From Lachnospiraceae bacterium (GTDB taxonomy: Bacteria > Bacillota > Clostridia > Lachnospirales > Lachnospiraceae), in assembly GCA_024682075.1 (NCBI GenBank), contig JAIKZQ010000054.1:1-43049 (forward strand): a stretch of 43,049 nucleotides of DNA, given 5' to 3'. The translations under genes were made by a program, and so were the position numbers. Below, piece by piece: positions 7,346 through 15,702 of the stretch (its first letter is position 1; every line of letters begins with the position of its first letter). The notes below the pieces were generated by a model. The model saw only the letters and a program-made list of their open reading frames with translations, was not told the origin of the DNA and did not search any database.

Positions 7346-8511
7346 CTTCTGTCCTCATAAGCCGTCAGTCTGCCGGCTTCAGTGCGGCTGATCTTTGACA
7401 CCCTCACAAGTGCGCCATCTTCGTCATTATACTCCCTGTCATAACTCATTCCTATTGCCTGGGCGGTTTTGATTGAAGGCGTATTGGTCGATCTGCAGTA
7501 AGAATACAGCGCAGCGAACTCCGTGTTTGAAAAAGCCCAGTCCCTGACAGCGGCAGCCGCTTCGCTTGCATATCCCATATTCTGATATTTTCCACTGATA
7601 TGGTACCCGATCTCCGGCAGGACTTTTCCGTCTATGTCCTGAAGAGTCAGTCCGCAGTCCCCTATCATCTCACCGGTATCCTTAAGACATACGGCCCACA
7701 GTCCGAATCCGTCCTTTTCGTACCTTCCGATATTTTTCTCGATCCATCCGCAAACTCTGGTCTCATCGAATTTATACGGATAATGCTGCATTATTGCAGG
7801 ATCGGCGAGCACACTGTACAGAGCATCATAATCGTTCATGCTCATCTCGCGAAGAAAAAGCCTGTCAGTCTCAAGTATCACCTTTCCGGAATCGCACACT
7901 GCACCGTCTTCCCCGGAATCGGACATGATCTTAAGCGTATCCGATGATCTTTGCTCGTTCTTCCAAATGATGGTCTCCGTCTCTTCGATCTTGTCCCTGA
8001 TAGTTTCGATGCTCAGTTTCTTTGCAAGATTCCTTGCTTCGGGCTTGTCGGAATTTATATAAAGAGTCGCAAGGCACCATATGCCGTAACCGGCGCTCAG
8101 TATCACGAACAGTCCGAAGACATATTCATTGATCGTGCCATATCCCCAGAGCACGAAGGAAATGACCATGGCGAATCCGGCATATATGGCGCCGTTTCTG
8201 GCCTTACGTCTCAGGACAGAAAGACTTTCGCTGTATATCTCCAGTCTTCTCTGCATAAATTCATTGTCTTTCTCGTCACGTGCCCTTCCTTTTGACTTGG
8301 GCTTCTTACGGGTCTCATCCTGCGTCCCTCGTTCTACAACCCTGATACTCTTCCAACTGAAAAAGAGCAGCATGGCAAGCACCACCCCGCATATGAACAC
8401 TATCAGTATTCCGTTGCCCGATTCCGGTGCACCCTTTATGAGACCGCACAGGCAGACCAGGACTATCGCAAATCCGGCTATGGCATACGATGGAATATTT
8501 ACTTTTTTCAT
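7342..8511 (-). CDS. Membrane-anchored GNAT acetyltransferase (fusion)
   Basis: At 389 residues this is an unusual fusion. The N-terminal half has four hydrophobic segments in two pairs (about 8-26, 33-52, 107-125, 130-150), separated by a basic loop with RKKPKSKGRARDEK. The C-terminal half (about 212-385) is a RimJ/RimL-type GNAT domain: LETDRLFLREMSMNDYDAL, GEMIGDCGL, EIGYHISGKYQNMGYASEA (acetyl-CoA loop) and NTPSIKTAQAIGM. It likely acetylates an amine substrate at the membrane; the substrate is unknown. ATG at 8511 is chosen because GGGAGG lies seven bases upstream, while the ATG two codons earlier is too close to it. Confidence 0.8.
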   Translation of the reverse strand: MKKVNIPSYAIAGFAIVLVCLCGLIKGAPESGNGILIVFICGVVLAMLLFFSWKSIRVVERGTQDETRKKPKSKGRARDEKDNEFMQRRLEIYSESLSVLRRKARNGAIYAGFAMVISFVLWGYGTINEYVFGLFVILSAGYGIWCLATLYINSDKPEARNLAKKLSIETIRDKIEETETIIWKNEQRSSDTLKIMSDSGEDGAVCDSGKVILETDRLFLREMSMNDYDALYSVLADPAIMQHYPYKFDETRVCGWIEKNIGRYEKDGFGLWAVCLKDTGEMIGDCGLTLQDIDGKVLPEIGYHISGKYQNMGYASEAAAAVRDWAFSNTEFAALYSYCRSTNTPSIKTAQAIGMSYDREYNDEDGALVRVSKISRTEAGRLTAYEDRR

Positions 8512-8565
8512 CAGCATACCTCCCGGAAAAAACTCACGAACTGCAGGTCATGCATATATTATACA

Positions 8566-9171
8566 TCAAGGTCCCTCATCTATCAGCCTTGCATTTCTAA
8601 GCGTGCAGTATGTGTATCCCCCATCTTTATATATGTCGAAGGTTCCGACCACCGTGACCGTATCGCCGTATTCGGGGTAATCACCGGGAAAAGCATAATC
8701 ATCCGTAAGTTCGAATTCTATTCCCTGTGAACAGCATGCGGTCGCATCCTGTATTATGCATGCACAGTAGAATTCATCAAAGTTCGTCGTATCCGTGCAG
8801 GCATATATACCATTCATCTTAATGTTCATTCCGATGTAATCTTCGGGATAAACCATCATGTCATATACCTGTGAATAGACAACCGTTGAAGACATTATCG
8901 TAAGATCGATGTCTATGTCATCATCCGAGGCGGGCGGTATCACCACATCCTCAGGTTCGGGGGCTTCCTCATCTACCCCGCTCTGACGCTCGTACTCATC
9001 CGAAGCAACCGATGATTGATCACCGGAATCTGCAGCATTTACGCCTGCTTCCAGCACATCTTCAACCGAGGATGAAGGAAGTGAGGGCGCATGTCCTGCG
9101 GCATTTTCTCCGCATCCTGCGACCATGCAGATAAGAAGCGCCATCATCACCGTTCCGGCGAGTTTTTTCAT
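8566..9171 (-). CDS. Lipoprotein linked to zinc uptake operon, function unknown
   Basis: The 201-residue product starts with a lipoprotein signal MKKLAGTVMMALLICMVAGC (lipobox VAGC, C20), then a Ser/Asp/Glu-rich linker (about 25-90) and a compact domain (about 95-200). That domain has VYPEDYIGMNIKMNGIY, a Cys cluster (YCACIIQDATACC) and YGDTVTVVGTFDIY, a strand pattern typical of small OB-folds. It faintly recalls the C-terminal part of the Zur-regulated YcgQ/DUF1980 proteins, but this is only a visual impression. ATG at 9171 overlaps the permease stop (ATGA) and has GGGAGG upstream. Its position as the gene after ZnuABC suggests an extracytoplasmic role in zinc handling. Confidence 0.7.
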   Translation of the reverse strand: MKKLAGTVMMALLICMVAGCGENAAGHAPSLPSSSVEDVLEAGVNAADSGDQSSVASDEYERQSGVDEEAPEPEDVVIPPASDDDIDIDLTIMSSTVVYSQVYDMMVYPEDYIGMNIKMNGIYACTDTTNFDEFYCACIIQDATACCSQGIEFELTDDYAFPGDYPEYGDTVTVVGTFDIYKDGGYTYCTLRNARLIDEGP

Positions 9172-10010
9172 TTTGAAGTTCCTCCCATAATGGCACCTGC
9201 AATGCAGCATATCCCGAACACAACAGCATCGGCAGCGACAATCGTGGATCCCACGGGGGTACCCGCAAGTATCGAAATTATCATTCCGGAAAGAGCGCAT
9301 ACGACCGACAGAACAGCCGAACACACTGTGACGCTCTTGAAGCTCTTAAACAGCTTCATTGCGGAAAGTGCCGGGAATATGACAAGTGCCGAGATAAGCA
9401 GAGAACCTACAAGATTCATTGCAAGCACGATGATCACTGCAGTGACGACCGCAATGATCAGGTTGTAGGCATCCGTTTTCACACCGGTAGCCTTTGCGAA
9501 GTTCTCATCAAAGGTCACGGCAAAGATCTTGTTATAGAAAAGAATGAAGATCACGACCACCACGATCGACAGCACGACGCACAGCCACACTTCCCCGAGG
9601 CTCAGAGTAAGTATGGATGTCGATCCGAAAAGAGTCGTGCAGACATCACCCGACAGATTGGCTGATGTCGAGAAAATGTTCATTATCAGATAACCGAATG
9701 CAAGTGCACCGACGGAGATCATCGCGATTGCAGCATCTCCTTTGATCCTGGCATTCTGACCCGTCCTGAGCAAAAGTACGGCACTGATAACCGTTACAGG
9801 CATCACGATCAGCATGTTATTGGAAAGTCCGAGTACTCCGGCTATTGCCATTGCGCCGAATGCCACATGTGACAGTCCGTCGCCTATATACGAAAATCTC
9901 TTCAGCACCAGAGTGACACCGAGAAGCGATGAACATAGCGAGATCAGTACTCCGACGATCAGTGCGTATCTCACGAACGGATACTGAAGGTAAAAAGCTA
10001 ATTTATCCAT
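9168..10010 (-). CDS. znuB: Zinc/manganese-type ABC importer permease (ZnuB/AdcB-like)
   Basis: A 280-residue ABC-3 family permease with about eight transmembrane segments. Family features include LKRFSYIGDGLSHVAFGAMA near residue 37, FDENFAKATGVKTDAYN near 170 and SALVIFPALSAM near 208. It forms the membrane channel of the metal importer with the ATPase upstream (8-bp overlap) and the solute-binding lipoprotein two genes upstream. Metal choice between Zn and Mn is not certain from the permease; the His-rich binding protein and the Fur-family regulator favour zinc. Confidence 0.9.
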   Translation of the reverse strand: MDKLAFYLQYPFVRYALIVGVLISLCSSLLGVTLVLKRFSYIGDGLSHVAFGAMAIAGVLGLSNNMLIVMPVTVISAVLLLRTGQNARIKGDAAIAMISVGALAFGYLIMNIFSTSANLSGDVCTTLFGSTSILTLSLGEVWLCVVLSIVVVVIFILFYNKIFAVTFDENFAKATGVKTDAYNLIIAVVTAVIIVLAMNLVGSLLISALVIFPALSAMKLFKSFKSVTVCSAVLSVVCALSGMIISILAGTPVGSTIVAADAVVFGICCIAGAIMGGTSK

Positions 10011-10770
10011 TAGTCTCTTCCTCCTTCTTCATCGTCTTTCTTGGGCCTGATGCAAATACGGATTCAGCATCCCTGGACTGCATCATCAGGAAGAACTTTC
10101 CGGCCTTGCTGCCGAGATATTCATCCTTGGTACCGAAGAAAACATTATCACCGATATGCAGTATGTGATCGGCAAATCCCATCGCCGCACCTATGTCATG
10201 AGAGATCATTATTATTGTCACCTTCTCTTTGTTCAGCTCCGAGATCAGTGCATACATCTCTGCGGTGACTTTGGGATCAAGGCCTGATACAGGCTCATCA
10301 AGAAGCAGGAGCTTGCGTGTTGCGCACAGAGCTCTTGCAAGAAGTACTCTCTGCTGCTGGCCTCCGGACAGTTCCCTGTAGCATCTTCCCGCCAGATCCG
10401 TTATCCCCATTTTCTCCATATTTTCTGCGGCTGTCTTTTTATCTTCGCTGCTGTAGAAGGGCCTGAAGCCTCCCCTGCTCTGACAGCCCGAAAGAACGAC
10501 CTCTCTCACCGATGCGGGAAAGTCCTTCTGGATCACCGTCTGCTGCGGAAGATATCCTATCTCGTTTTCGGTCAGTCCTTCTCCGGTCAGGATCTCTCCT
10601 TTTACCGGCTTTTGAAGGCGCAAAAGTGTCTTCATGAGCGTGGATTTTCCTGATCCGTTTTCGCCCACGATGCAAAGATAATCTCCTGCATTCACTTCAA
10701 AATTGATGTTTTCCGCAACAATCTGGTTTCCGTATCCGACGGACAGATCCTTAACGGTGAGCAAGGCCAT
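10003..10770 (-). CDS. znuC: Zinc-type ABC importer ATPase (ZnuC/AdcC-like)
   Basis: 255 residues with Walker A GENGSGKST, signature ELSGGQQQRVLLARAL, Walker B LLLLDEPVSGLDP and switch His in MISHD, all canonical, so it should be an active importer ATPase. GGAGG precedes ATG at 10770. It is 18 bases downstream of the binding-protein gene and overlaps the permease gene. A short charged C-terminal extension after the ATPase core is present (GPRKTMKKEEE). Confidence 0.93.
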   Translation of the reverse strand: MALLTVKDLSVGYGNQIVAENINFEVNAGDYLCIVGENGSGKSTLMKTLLRLQKPVKGEILTGEGLTENEIGYLPQQTVIQKDFPASVREVVLSGCQSRGGFRPFYSSEDKKTAAENMEKMGITDLAGRCYRELSGGQQQRVLLARALCATRKLLLLDEPVSGLDPKVTAEMYALISELNKEKVTIIMISHDIGAAMGFADHILHIGDNVFFGTKDEYLGSKAGKFFLMMQSRDAESVFASGPRKTMKKEEETNG

Positions 10771-10788
10771 TTTAATTACCTCCGGTCG

Positions 10789-11853
10789 TCAATAAGACAA
10801 CGCTTCTTTCAATACTTCAAGATTGCTTTCCATAACGGAAAGATATGTCACTCCGGAGCCTATCTCTTCGGCAGTCACGGATTGCATGGAATCAAGTGTC
10901 AGTATCTGCTGGTCATGTGACTCTGTGTTCTGGATTATGGTTTCGGCAATCCTCCCATCACTTCCGTCAATAGTCAGCACAGATTTGAGATTCAGTTCAT
11001 CTACCTTGCCTGCAAGAAAAGTAACCGTCTCAAAACTTGCCTCGGATTCTGCCGAACATCCGACAAATGCGGCATAATATCCGATCCTGTAATCATCTGT
11101 CAGATATCTGAAGGGGAACCTGTCACCTACAAGTATCGTGTTGCCGGATGCTTCTGATACTGCCTCACTGTAGCTGTCATCAAGAGCCTGCAGGGTTTCG
11201 AGGTAAGATACCGCATTCGCACTGTAGACAGGTGCATTTGCGGAATCCTTCTGCTGAAGTACCCTGGAGATCTGCTCAACGACAAAAGCCGCATTCCTGA
11301 GTGAAAGCCATATGTGCTCATCATACTCGATCTCTTCGTCTTCATCATGATGATGCTCATCTTCGTCTTCATCGTCATCATGATGATGCTCATCTTCGTC
11401 TTCATCCTCATCGTCATCATGATGATGGTCATGCTCATCTTCTTCCTGCATGCCTTCCACGACTTCCTCTTCCTTGACCATGTCACCCATGATCTTCATC
11501 AGATTCATCACGACGATATCTTTGTTCACATCCCTTACGGCCTGCCTGACCGCATCATCAGCCCATGTATCGGACTCTCCTCCGACATAGATGAACACGT
11601 CCGAAGCAGCTATCGTGATCAGATCGTCAGCCGAGGGCTTGTAGCTGTGCATGTCGGTACCATCATCTATAAGCAGTGTTACATTTACATTCTCTGCATC
11701 GCCCACCACGTTCATGACCCAGTCATATACAGGGAAAATCGTGACTACTATATCAAGCTTGCCGTCATCCGCCCCGCCGCTCGCATTTCCGCATCCTGCA
11801 AGGCATCCGCACACAAGTGCAAGAACGGCCAAAAGTGCTGTTATCTTTTTCAT
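10789..11853 (-). CDS. znuA: Zinc-binding lipoprotein of the ABC importer (ZnuA/AdcA-like)
   Basis: The 354-residue cluster A-I solute-binding protein begins with a lipoprotein signal (LAGC, C21), then VVTIFPVYDWVMNVVGD and GTDMHSYKPSADD (metal-ligand His). A long His/Asp/Glu-rich loop (about residues 130-168, with repeated HHHDDDEDEDE) sits between the lobes and is followed by DEHIWLSLRNA. Such loops bind or collect zinc in ZnuA/AdcA. The C-terminal lobe has ILVGDRFPFRYLTDDYRIGYYA and FETVTFLAGKVDELNLKSVLT. Start ATG 11853 has GGAGG upstream. No separate Fur-family box is seen in the 61 bases before it, so expression from the regulator's promoter is likely. Confidence 0.92.
   Translation of the reverse strand: MKKITALLAVLALVCGCLAGCGNASGGADDGKLDIVVTIFPVYDWVMNVVGDAENVNVTLLIDDGTDMHSYKPSADDLITIAASDVFIYVGGESDTWADDAVRQAVRDVNKDIVVMNLMKIMGDMVKEEEVVEGMQEEDEHDHHHDDDEDEDEDEHHHDDDEDEDEHHHDEDEEIEYDEHIWLSLRNAAFVVEQISRVLQQKDSANAPVYSANAVSYLETLQALDDSYSEAVSEASGNTILVGDRFPFRYLTDDYRIGYYAAFVGCSAESEASFETVTFLAGKVDELNLKSVLTIDGSDGRIAETIIQNTESHDQQILTLDSMQSVTAEEIGSGVTYLSVMESNLEVLKEALSY
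11343..11442. repeat. Tandem repeat encoding the His/Asp-rich loop of ZnuA
   Basis: Three in-frame near-copies of a 33-39 base unit beginning CATCATGATGATG (plus strand) at 11343, 11376 and 11415. On the coding strand each gives HHHDDD-(E/D)n. Copy number of such repeats can change by slippage, always by multiples of three here, which would alter loop length without breaking the gene. Confidence 0.8.
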
Positions 11854-11914
11854 TTATATAAACCTCCGAATAAGTGATCTTTACATGCTTTAATATGATC
11901 CATGCAAAGACATC

Positions 11915-12223
11915 TCAATCATTCAGCCGGACCCTGTGCGATACAAGCGTGCCGGAAGGAAAACCTCCGCTCAGCCTGAGAAGCTCACGCTCAAATGCAA
12001 TGATCATGAAAATGATGATAAGAGCTTCTGCCGCTCCATCCATGGTCTCATGTAAAATGCTCTCGCAGACATGAATGCATTCGCAGACAGGACATTCCTC
12101 CCCTTCACACTCGTGATCCGATTCTGTGGCAACATAATAGACAGCCGCTATCATGATGAACGCAAAGATAAACGCGATCAGCACTGACAGGCATCCGGTA
12201 TTCTTTTTTCGGGTGATGCTCAT
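11915..12223 (-). CDS. Small Cys-rich two-helix membrane protein of unknown function
   Basis: A 102-residue product with a basic N terminus, a transmembrane helix at about 11-32, a short loop with C39, C44, C47, C49 and C53 plus H37, H51 and H58 (DHECEGEECPVCECIHVCE), and a second helix at about 63-77. The Cys/His spacing looks able to bind a metal or form disulfides. It lies one base after the Fur/Zur-type gene and before the zinc-binding lipoprotein. ATG at 12223 is chosen (GATGAG upstream); an ATG four codons earlier would overlap the regulator by 11 bases and is possible. Similar small proteins beside metal importers seem common in Clostridia, from memory, but no function is known to me. 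Confidence 0.7.
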   Translation of the reverse strand: MSITRKKNTGCLSVLIAFIFAFIMIAAVYYVATESDHECEGEECPVCECIHVCESILHETMDGAAEALIIIFMIIAFERELLRLSGGFPSGTLVSHRVRLND

Positions 12224-12224
12224 G

Positions 12225-12647
12225 TCATTTCTCATCGTTACAGTCTTCGCATATTCCGTAAAACACAGTCCTGAGCGGATTGATCTTGAATCCGTGCTCA
12301 TTCAGTATATGTGTGCTGATGCCTTCGAGTTCATCACAGTGCATGTGTATCAGCCTTCCGCACTTCTCACACTTGCAGTGGAAGCATGTCCCTCCGCTCT
12401 TATGTGCGCTCATCCCGACATACTCAAAGCATGCAGGCCCCGCCGGTGTCATCGCATACTTATTAAGAAGCCCCTCATCCACAAGCTTTTCAAGCTGTCT
12501 GTAGATAGTGGCCTGTCCTATGGATTCACCCCTGGAATTCATGTACTCGAGCACTTCGCCGGCCGTTATGTGCACGCCCGGTTTCTTCTCGAAAAACTTC
12601 AGAAGTATCTCTCTTTGTTTTGTCCTGTATGTTGAACCTGCAGGCAT
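12225..12647 (-). CDS. zur: Fur-family metalloregulator, probably Zur
   Basis: 140 residues, standard Fur length. The winged-helix DNA-binding half is at about 5-75 (HITAGEVLEYM, GQATIYRQLEKLVDEG); the dimerisation half carries a structural zinc site from C93/C96 (CEKCG) and C133/C136 (CEDC), plus other possible metal ligands (H101, H103, C104). Its place as first gene of a zinc-type importer run and the two Fur-family boxes in its promoter argue for Zur, but Fur, Mur and PerR share the fold and the call rests on context. ATG at 12647 has AAGGAGAG upstream; in-frame upstream ATGs lie inside the operator region and are rejected. Confidence 0.82.
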   Translation of the reverse strand: MPAGSTYRTKQREILLKFFEKKPGVHITAGEVLEYMNSRGESIGQATIYRQLEKLVDEGLLNKYAMTPAGPACFEYVGMSAHKSGGTCFHCKCEKCGRLIHMHCDELEGISTHILNEHGFKINPLRTVFYGICEDCNDEK

Positions 12648-12667
12648 TTTTCTCTCCTTATATAAAA

Positions 12668-12682
12668 TGAGAACCATTCTCA
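12668..12682. promoter_or_regulatory. Fur-family operator box 1
   Basis: TGAGAACCATTCTCA, a 7-1-7 inverted repeat with one mismatched pair, 20 bases before the regulator's start codon. It fits the TGAnAAnnnTTnTCA architecture of Fur/Zur/PerR sites. Confidence 0.75.
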
Positions 12683-12691
12683 TTTTTAATT

Positions 12692-12706
12692 TGAGAACTG
12701 TTCTCA
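12692..12706. promoter_or_regulatory. Fur-family operator box 2
   Basis: TGAGAACTGTTCTCA, a perfect 7-1-7 inverted repeat lying just after the -10 box, at the expected transcription start. Its centre is 24 bp from that of box 1, so two regulator dimers could bind on similar faces of the helix. Confidence 0.8.
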
Positions 12707-12735
12707 TTTTTATCATTTTCGCATGGATTTGTCAA
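12707..12735 (-). promoter_or_regulatory. Promoter of the zur-znu gene run
   Basis: Minus strand: -35 TTGACA (12730-12735), 17-base spacer, -10 TAAAAA (12707-12712). The -35 is perfect and the -10 weak; both Fur-family boxes lie directly downstream, so a bound repressor would block transcription initiation. Confidence 0.65.
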
Positions 12736-12881
12736 GGATTTCCACAGGTTAACTGTGATCTGACAGACCGCAGCATCGCTTATATGGATTCGGTCAGTCT
12801 CGAGAAGATACGGAATAACTATAACAAAAATGCTTTTTGAACTTCATCAAAAATATCTTTATTTTTCCAAAAGTGATTTAC

Positions 12882-14831
12882 TTATTTATTCTTCGCCAGA
12901 TACTTTTCGGCGCTCTCCATGTCCTTCACGAACACCCCCCTGTATTCATTTCCAAGAAGGCTCTTAAGCTCATCAAGCTTATCATCGGACGAACTTACGG
13001 CAATGACTATGGGCTTATCCGCTTCATCTGCACCCGATGCCTTCGCCTCTTCAAAGTTCTTCGCCTGTTCCTCGGTCATGAGCAGGCTTTCATCGAGATA
13101 TCTTATCAGCATGGCCTCAAGCTCGCTGTACATGACGGGCTTGCTCAGGTAATCGGTGAAGCCCTCGCTTATGTATGTCTCTTTGGCTCCTACTATCGCA
13201 TCTGCGGTAAGTGCGATGACCGGTGTTTTGTTCACCAGATGCTTCGCCTTCAGGACGGCAAGGGTCTGACTTCCCGACATGCCCGGCATCATCTGGTCGA
13301 GCAATATGACGTCAAAAGATCTGTCCTTAAGAAGGTCGATGCACTCTTCTCCGGATTTAGCCAGTGTGAGTTTGATCTTTGTATCACCCAGCAATTTACT
13401 GATGACTTTCAGATTGATGTCATTGTCATCAACTATCATGATGCTTGCATTCGGTGCGATGAGTTTCGGAGCAAATTCCTCACTCTCCGTCTCTTCATTC
13501 ATTATCTGTTCCTTATAGTCTCCAACAGGTGTATCGTCAATGACTTTCTGCACCATGCGGACAGTGAAAATAGATCCCATTCCATACTCGCTCGTTACGG
13601 ATATGCTGCCGTCCATCATCTCGACAAGTCGCTTCGTTATATTGAGGCCAAGTCCCGTTCCCTCAACATTTCTGTTTTTGGTCTCATCGAGTCTCTGGAA
13701 TGAAGAGAAGATCTTCTCGATGTCACCTTCCTTTATTCCCATTCCGGTATCCGAAACAACGCATCCCAGCTCACTTGCCTTTTTATCAAAATAAAAATGG
13801 ATTCCTACTCTTCCTTTTGCCGTGTACTTGATCGCATTATTGGTTATGTTAAGTATTATCTGTCGTATTCTTATCTCATCACCGAACATGACTGAAGGAA
13901 TATCCTCATCCACATTCAGATCATAAGTCAGTCCCTTGTCCTGAGCTTTTTTCATTGTCATGTTTACGATGTCATTAACGACCGATGCGAACTTGTACTC
14001 AACGGGAACAAGCTCCATCTTGCCGGATTCGATCCTGCTCAGGTCAAGGATGTCATTGATGATGGAAAGAAGCGTCCTGCACGCACTCAGGATGTCATTG
14101 GCGTACTTCCTGATCTTGATGTTCTTCGCTTCCCTGATGATCATCTCGTCCATTCCGATTATCGCATTCATCGGAGTGCGGATCTCATGGCTCATGTTTG
14201 CAAGGAAATTACTCTTAGCCTTATTGGCCTGGTCAGCGGTCTCTCTTGCGGCAAGCAGCTGATCTTCGTAATCCATCTGATGCAAAGTGTTCAGATGATA
14301 CTGGATCAGTATGAATGCCGTGAGCAGTGCATTGGCAAAATACAGTATGGGGAAACGTGCCATGAACACGTCGGAATAATTAGCCTCGACCAAATGTCTC
14401 AAAGGAGTGCAAAACACCGCCAGGAACAGCACGAGGAAATATGATGACATGATGATTCCCGACTTGACACTTCCGAGGTATCCGAGCGCAAGCGGGAAAA
14501 GAAGCGTCCACATTATGGCAAATCCGTTCGTCGAGAAAAACGTATCGTAAGTATAGACGACCATGAAATACATGACACCGGCTGCAATGGCAATCTTTCT
14601 GTTTTCCTTTATTCCCGTGAATATGAGCATGCATGTTCCGGCAACGATACCGACTATCGCCGTTGCAGCCTCGCGGTAAAAGCCCTTGTTCAGGTTGATA
14701 TAACCCGTGACAAGACTTAGTATAACAAGGAGTGCTCCTCCGAAAGCAAGGCTTCTTACATTTGCCTTGTATCTTTCACCGACGAATATCGCACGGCCCA
14801 GTTCTTTCCAAAGTTTCCTGACACGACTCAT
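12882..14831 (-). CDS. Membrane hybrid histidine kinase with C-terminal receiver
   Basis: 649 residues. About six transmembrane segments occupy residues 25-190 and form an unclassified membrane sensor. Then a HisKA domain with the phospho-accepting His in [19 protein letters not shown], a HATPase domain ([32 protein letters not shown]), and a receiver with VDDND, phospho-acceptor Asp in [10 protein letters not shown] and Lys in YLSKPV. A short extra C-terminal stretch follows the receiver. No output domain or partner regulator is encoded nearby, so it likely feeds a phosphorelay elsewhere. ATG at 14831 is preceded by AAAGGAAAG; earlier in-frame ATG is not. It is the last gene of a four-gene operon. 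Confidence 0.88.
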   Translation of the reverse strand: MSRVRKLWKELGRAIFVGERYKANVRSLAFGGALLVILSLVTGYINLNKGFYREAATAIVGIVAGTCMLIFTGIKENRKIAIAAGVMYFMVVYTYDTFFSTNGFAIMWTLLFPLALGYLGSVKSGIIMSSYFLVLFLAVFCTPLRHLVEANYSDVFMARFPILYFANALLTAFILIQYHLNTLHQMDYEDQLLAARETADQANKAKSNFLANMSHEIRTPMNAIIGMDEMIIREAKNIKIRKYANDILSACRTLLSIINDILDLSRIESGKMELVPVEYKFASVVNDIVNMTMKKAQDKGLTYDLNVDEDIPSVMFGDEIRIRQIILNITNNAIKYTAKGRVGIHFYFDKKASELGCVVSDTGMGIKEGDIEKIFSSFQRLDETKNRNVEGTGLGLNITKRLVEMMDGSISVTSEYGMGSIFTVRMVQKVIDDTPVGDYKEQIMNEETESEEFAPKLIAPNASIMIVDDNDINLKVISKLLGDTKIKLTLAKSGEECIDLLKDRSFDVILLDQMMPGMSGSQTLAVLKAKHLVNKTPVIALTADAIVGAKETYISEGFTDYLSKPVMYSELEAMLIRYLDESLLMTEEQAKNFEEAKASGADEADKPIVIAVSSSDDKLDELKSLLGNEYRGVFVKDMESAEKYLAKNK

Positions 14832-14862
14832 AAAAGCTTTCCTTTCCGTCCGCTCTTTACGA

Positions 14863-15702
14863 CTATCTCCCCTTGATCTCAATACGGTCCAGTATTCCCT
14901 GGACGGAGACACCGGGATGGGTAAGATACATGCGCATCACATCCTGCACGAATTCCTTGTCAGAATGTGTCTTCTTGCATATCAGGTCACAGCTGTAACC
15001 TTTATCGACATACTTCATGATGCTCGCAACAAGGCTTTGGTTTTTCGAAGGATCAGGTACATTTTCTTCTCTGTTTTTCTGTCCGAAGATATTTCCAATC
15101 AGACCTTTAATGCCCTTTTCAAGCACTGCCGCCCTGGCATGTCCGTAATAAACTTTAGACGGCTTATGTGAAAGCAGCATGTTCCAGCTCTCTTCTATCA
15201 CCGTGCCCCTGTGCATCTCAAGCTCATACAGAGGATTCAGATCCCCCACAAACAATTCACCGGAATCAAGCAAAAGAGAAATGCTGTCATCACTGTGTCC
15301 CGGCGTATGAAAGATACTGCCTTCGATTCCCAGTTCGCTCAGAAAATCCCTGCTGCCGTCTGTTTCCACGAACCTGACTTTTCCGTCATCGATCGGTCTG
15401 TAATCCCTTCTGTTTTCTTTGGCAAAAACAGAGTCGGATGAATGAACGAAGTCTTTCTGGACATCACAGACCGCTATCACCGCGCCTTCATCCGCAATCT
15501 CCTGTGCAATTCCCATATGATCGGGATGGAAATGCGATATCAGGACATAGTCTATATCCTGCACCTTCTCACCGTTTTCTCCCATGCATCCGCAAAATGC
15601 GGGATAGGTTCCGGCCCATCCTGTATCAAAGAGCAGATTCCCCTTAGATCCCTTAATGAGATAAGTATTCGTATTTGAATAATTTAATGTGACGATCTTC
15701 AT
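14863..15702 (-). CDS. MBL-fold metallo-hydrolase
   Basis: The 279-residue metallo-beta-lactamase fold protein has the metal motif HFHPDH (H57, H59, D61, H62), a second His in [10 protein letters not shown] and an Asp in LFVGDLNP. The C-terminal part (about 205-275) is helical and DNA/protein-binding-like ([14 protein letters not shown]) but not recognised. Substrate unknown; glyoxalase II-like and lactonase-like enzymes share these motifs. ATG at 15702 overlaps the upstream gene by four bases (ATGA). Confidence 0.82.
   Translation of the reverse strand: MKIVTLNYSNTNTYLIKGSKGNLLFDTGWAGTYPAFCGCMGENGEKVQDIDYVLISHFHPDHMGIAQEIADEGAVIAVCDVQKDFVHSSDSVFAKENRRDYRPIDDGKVRFVETDGSRDFLSELGIEGSIFHTPGHSDDSISLLLDSGELFVGDLNPLYELEMHRGTVIEESWNMLLSHKPSKVYYGHARAAVLEKGIKGLIGNIFGQKNREENVPDPSKNQSLVASIMKYVDKGYSCDLICKKTHSDKEFVQDVMRMYLTHPGVSVQGILDRIEIKGR

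Noticed and set aside
11343..11442. Possible CRISPR-like repeat
   Set aside because: Units are contiguous, without spacers, and encode an in-frame protein loop.
11314..11877. Plus-strand ORF with repeated Ile/Met/Phe-rich tracts
   Set aside because: Readthrough of the His/Asp repeat of znuA on the opposite strand; low-complexity artefact.
12837..13703. 288-residue plus-strand ORF
   Set aside because: Lies entirely opposite the hybrid kinase receiver/ATPase region, has an atypical Cys/His/Phe-rich composition and no ribosome site; the kinase frame has all expected motifs.
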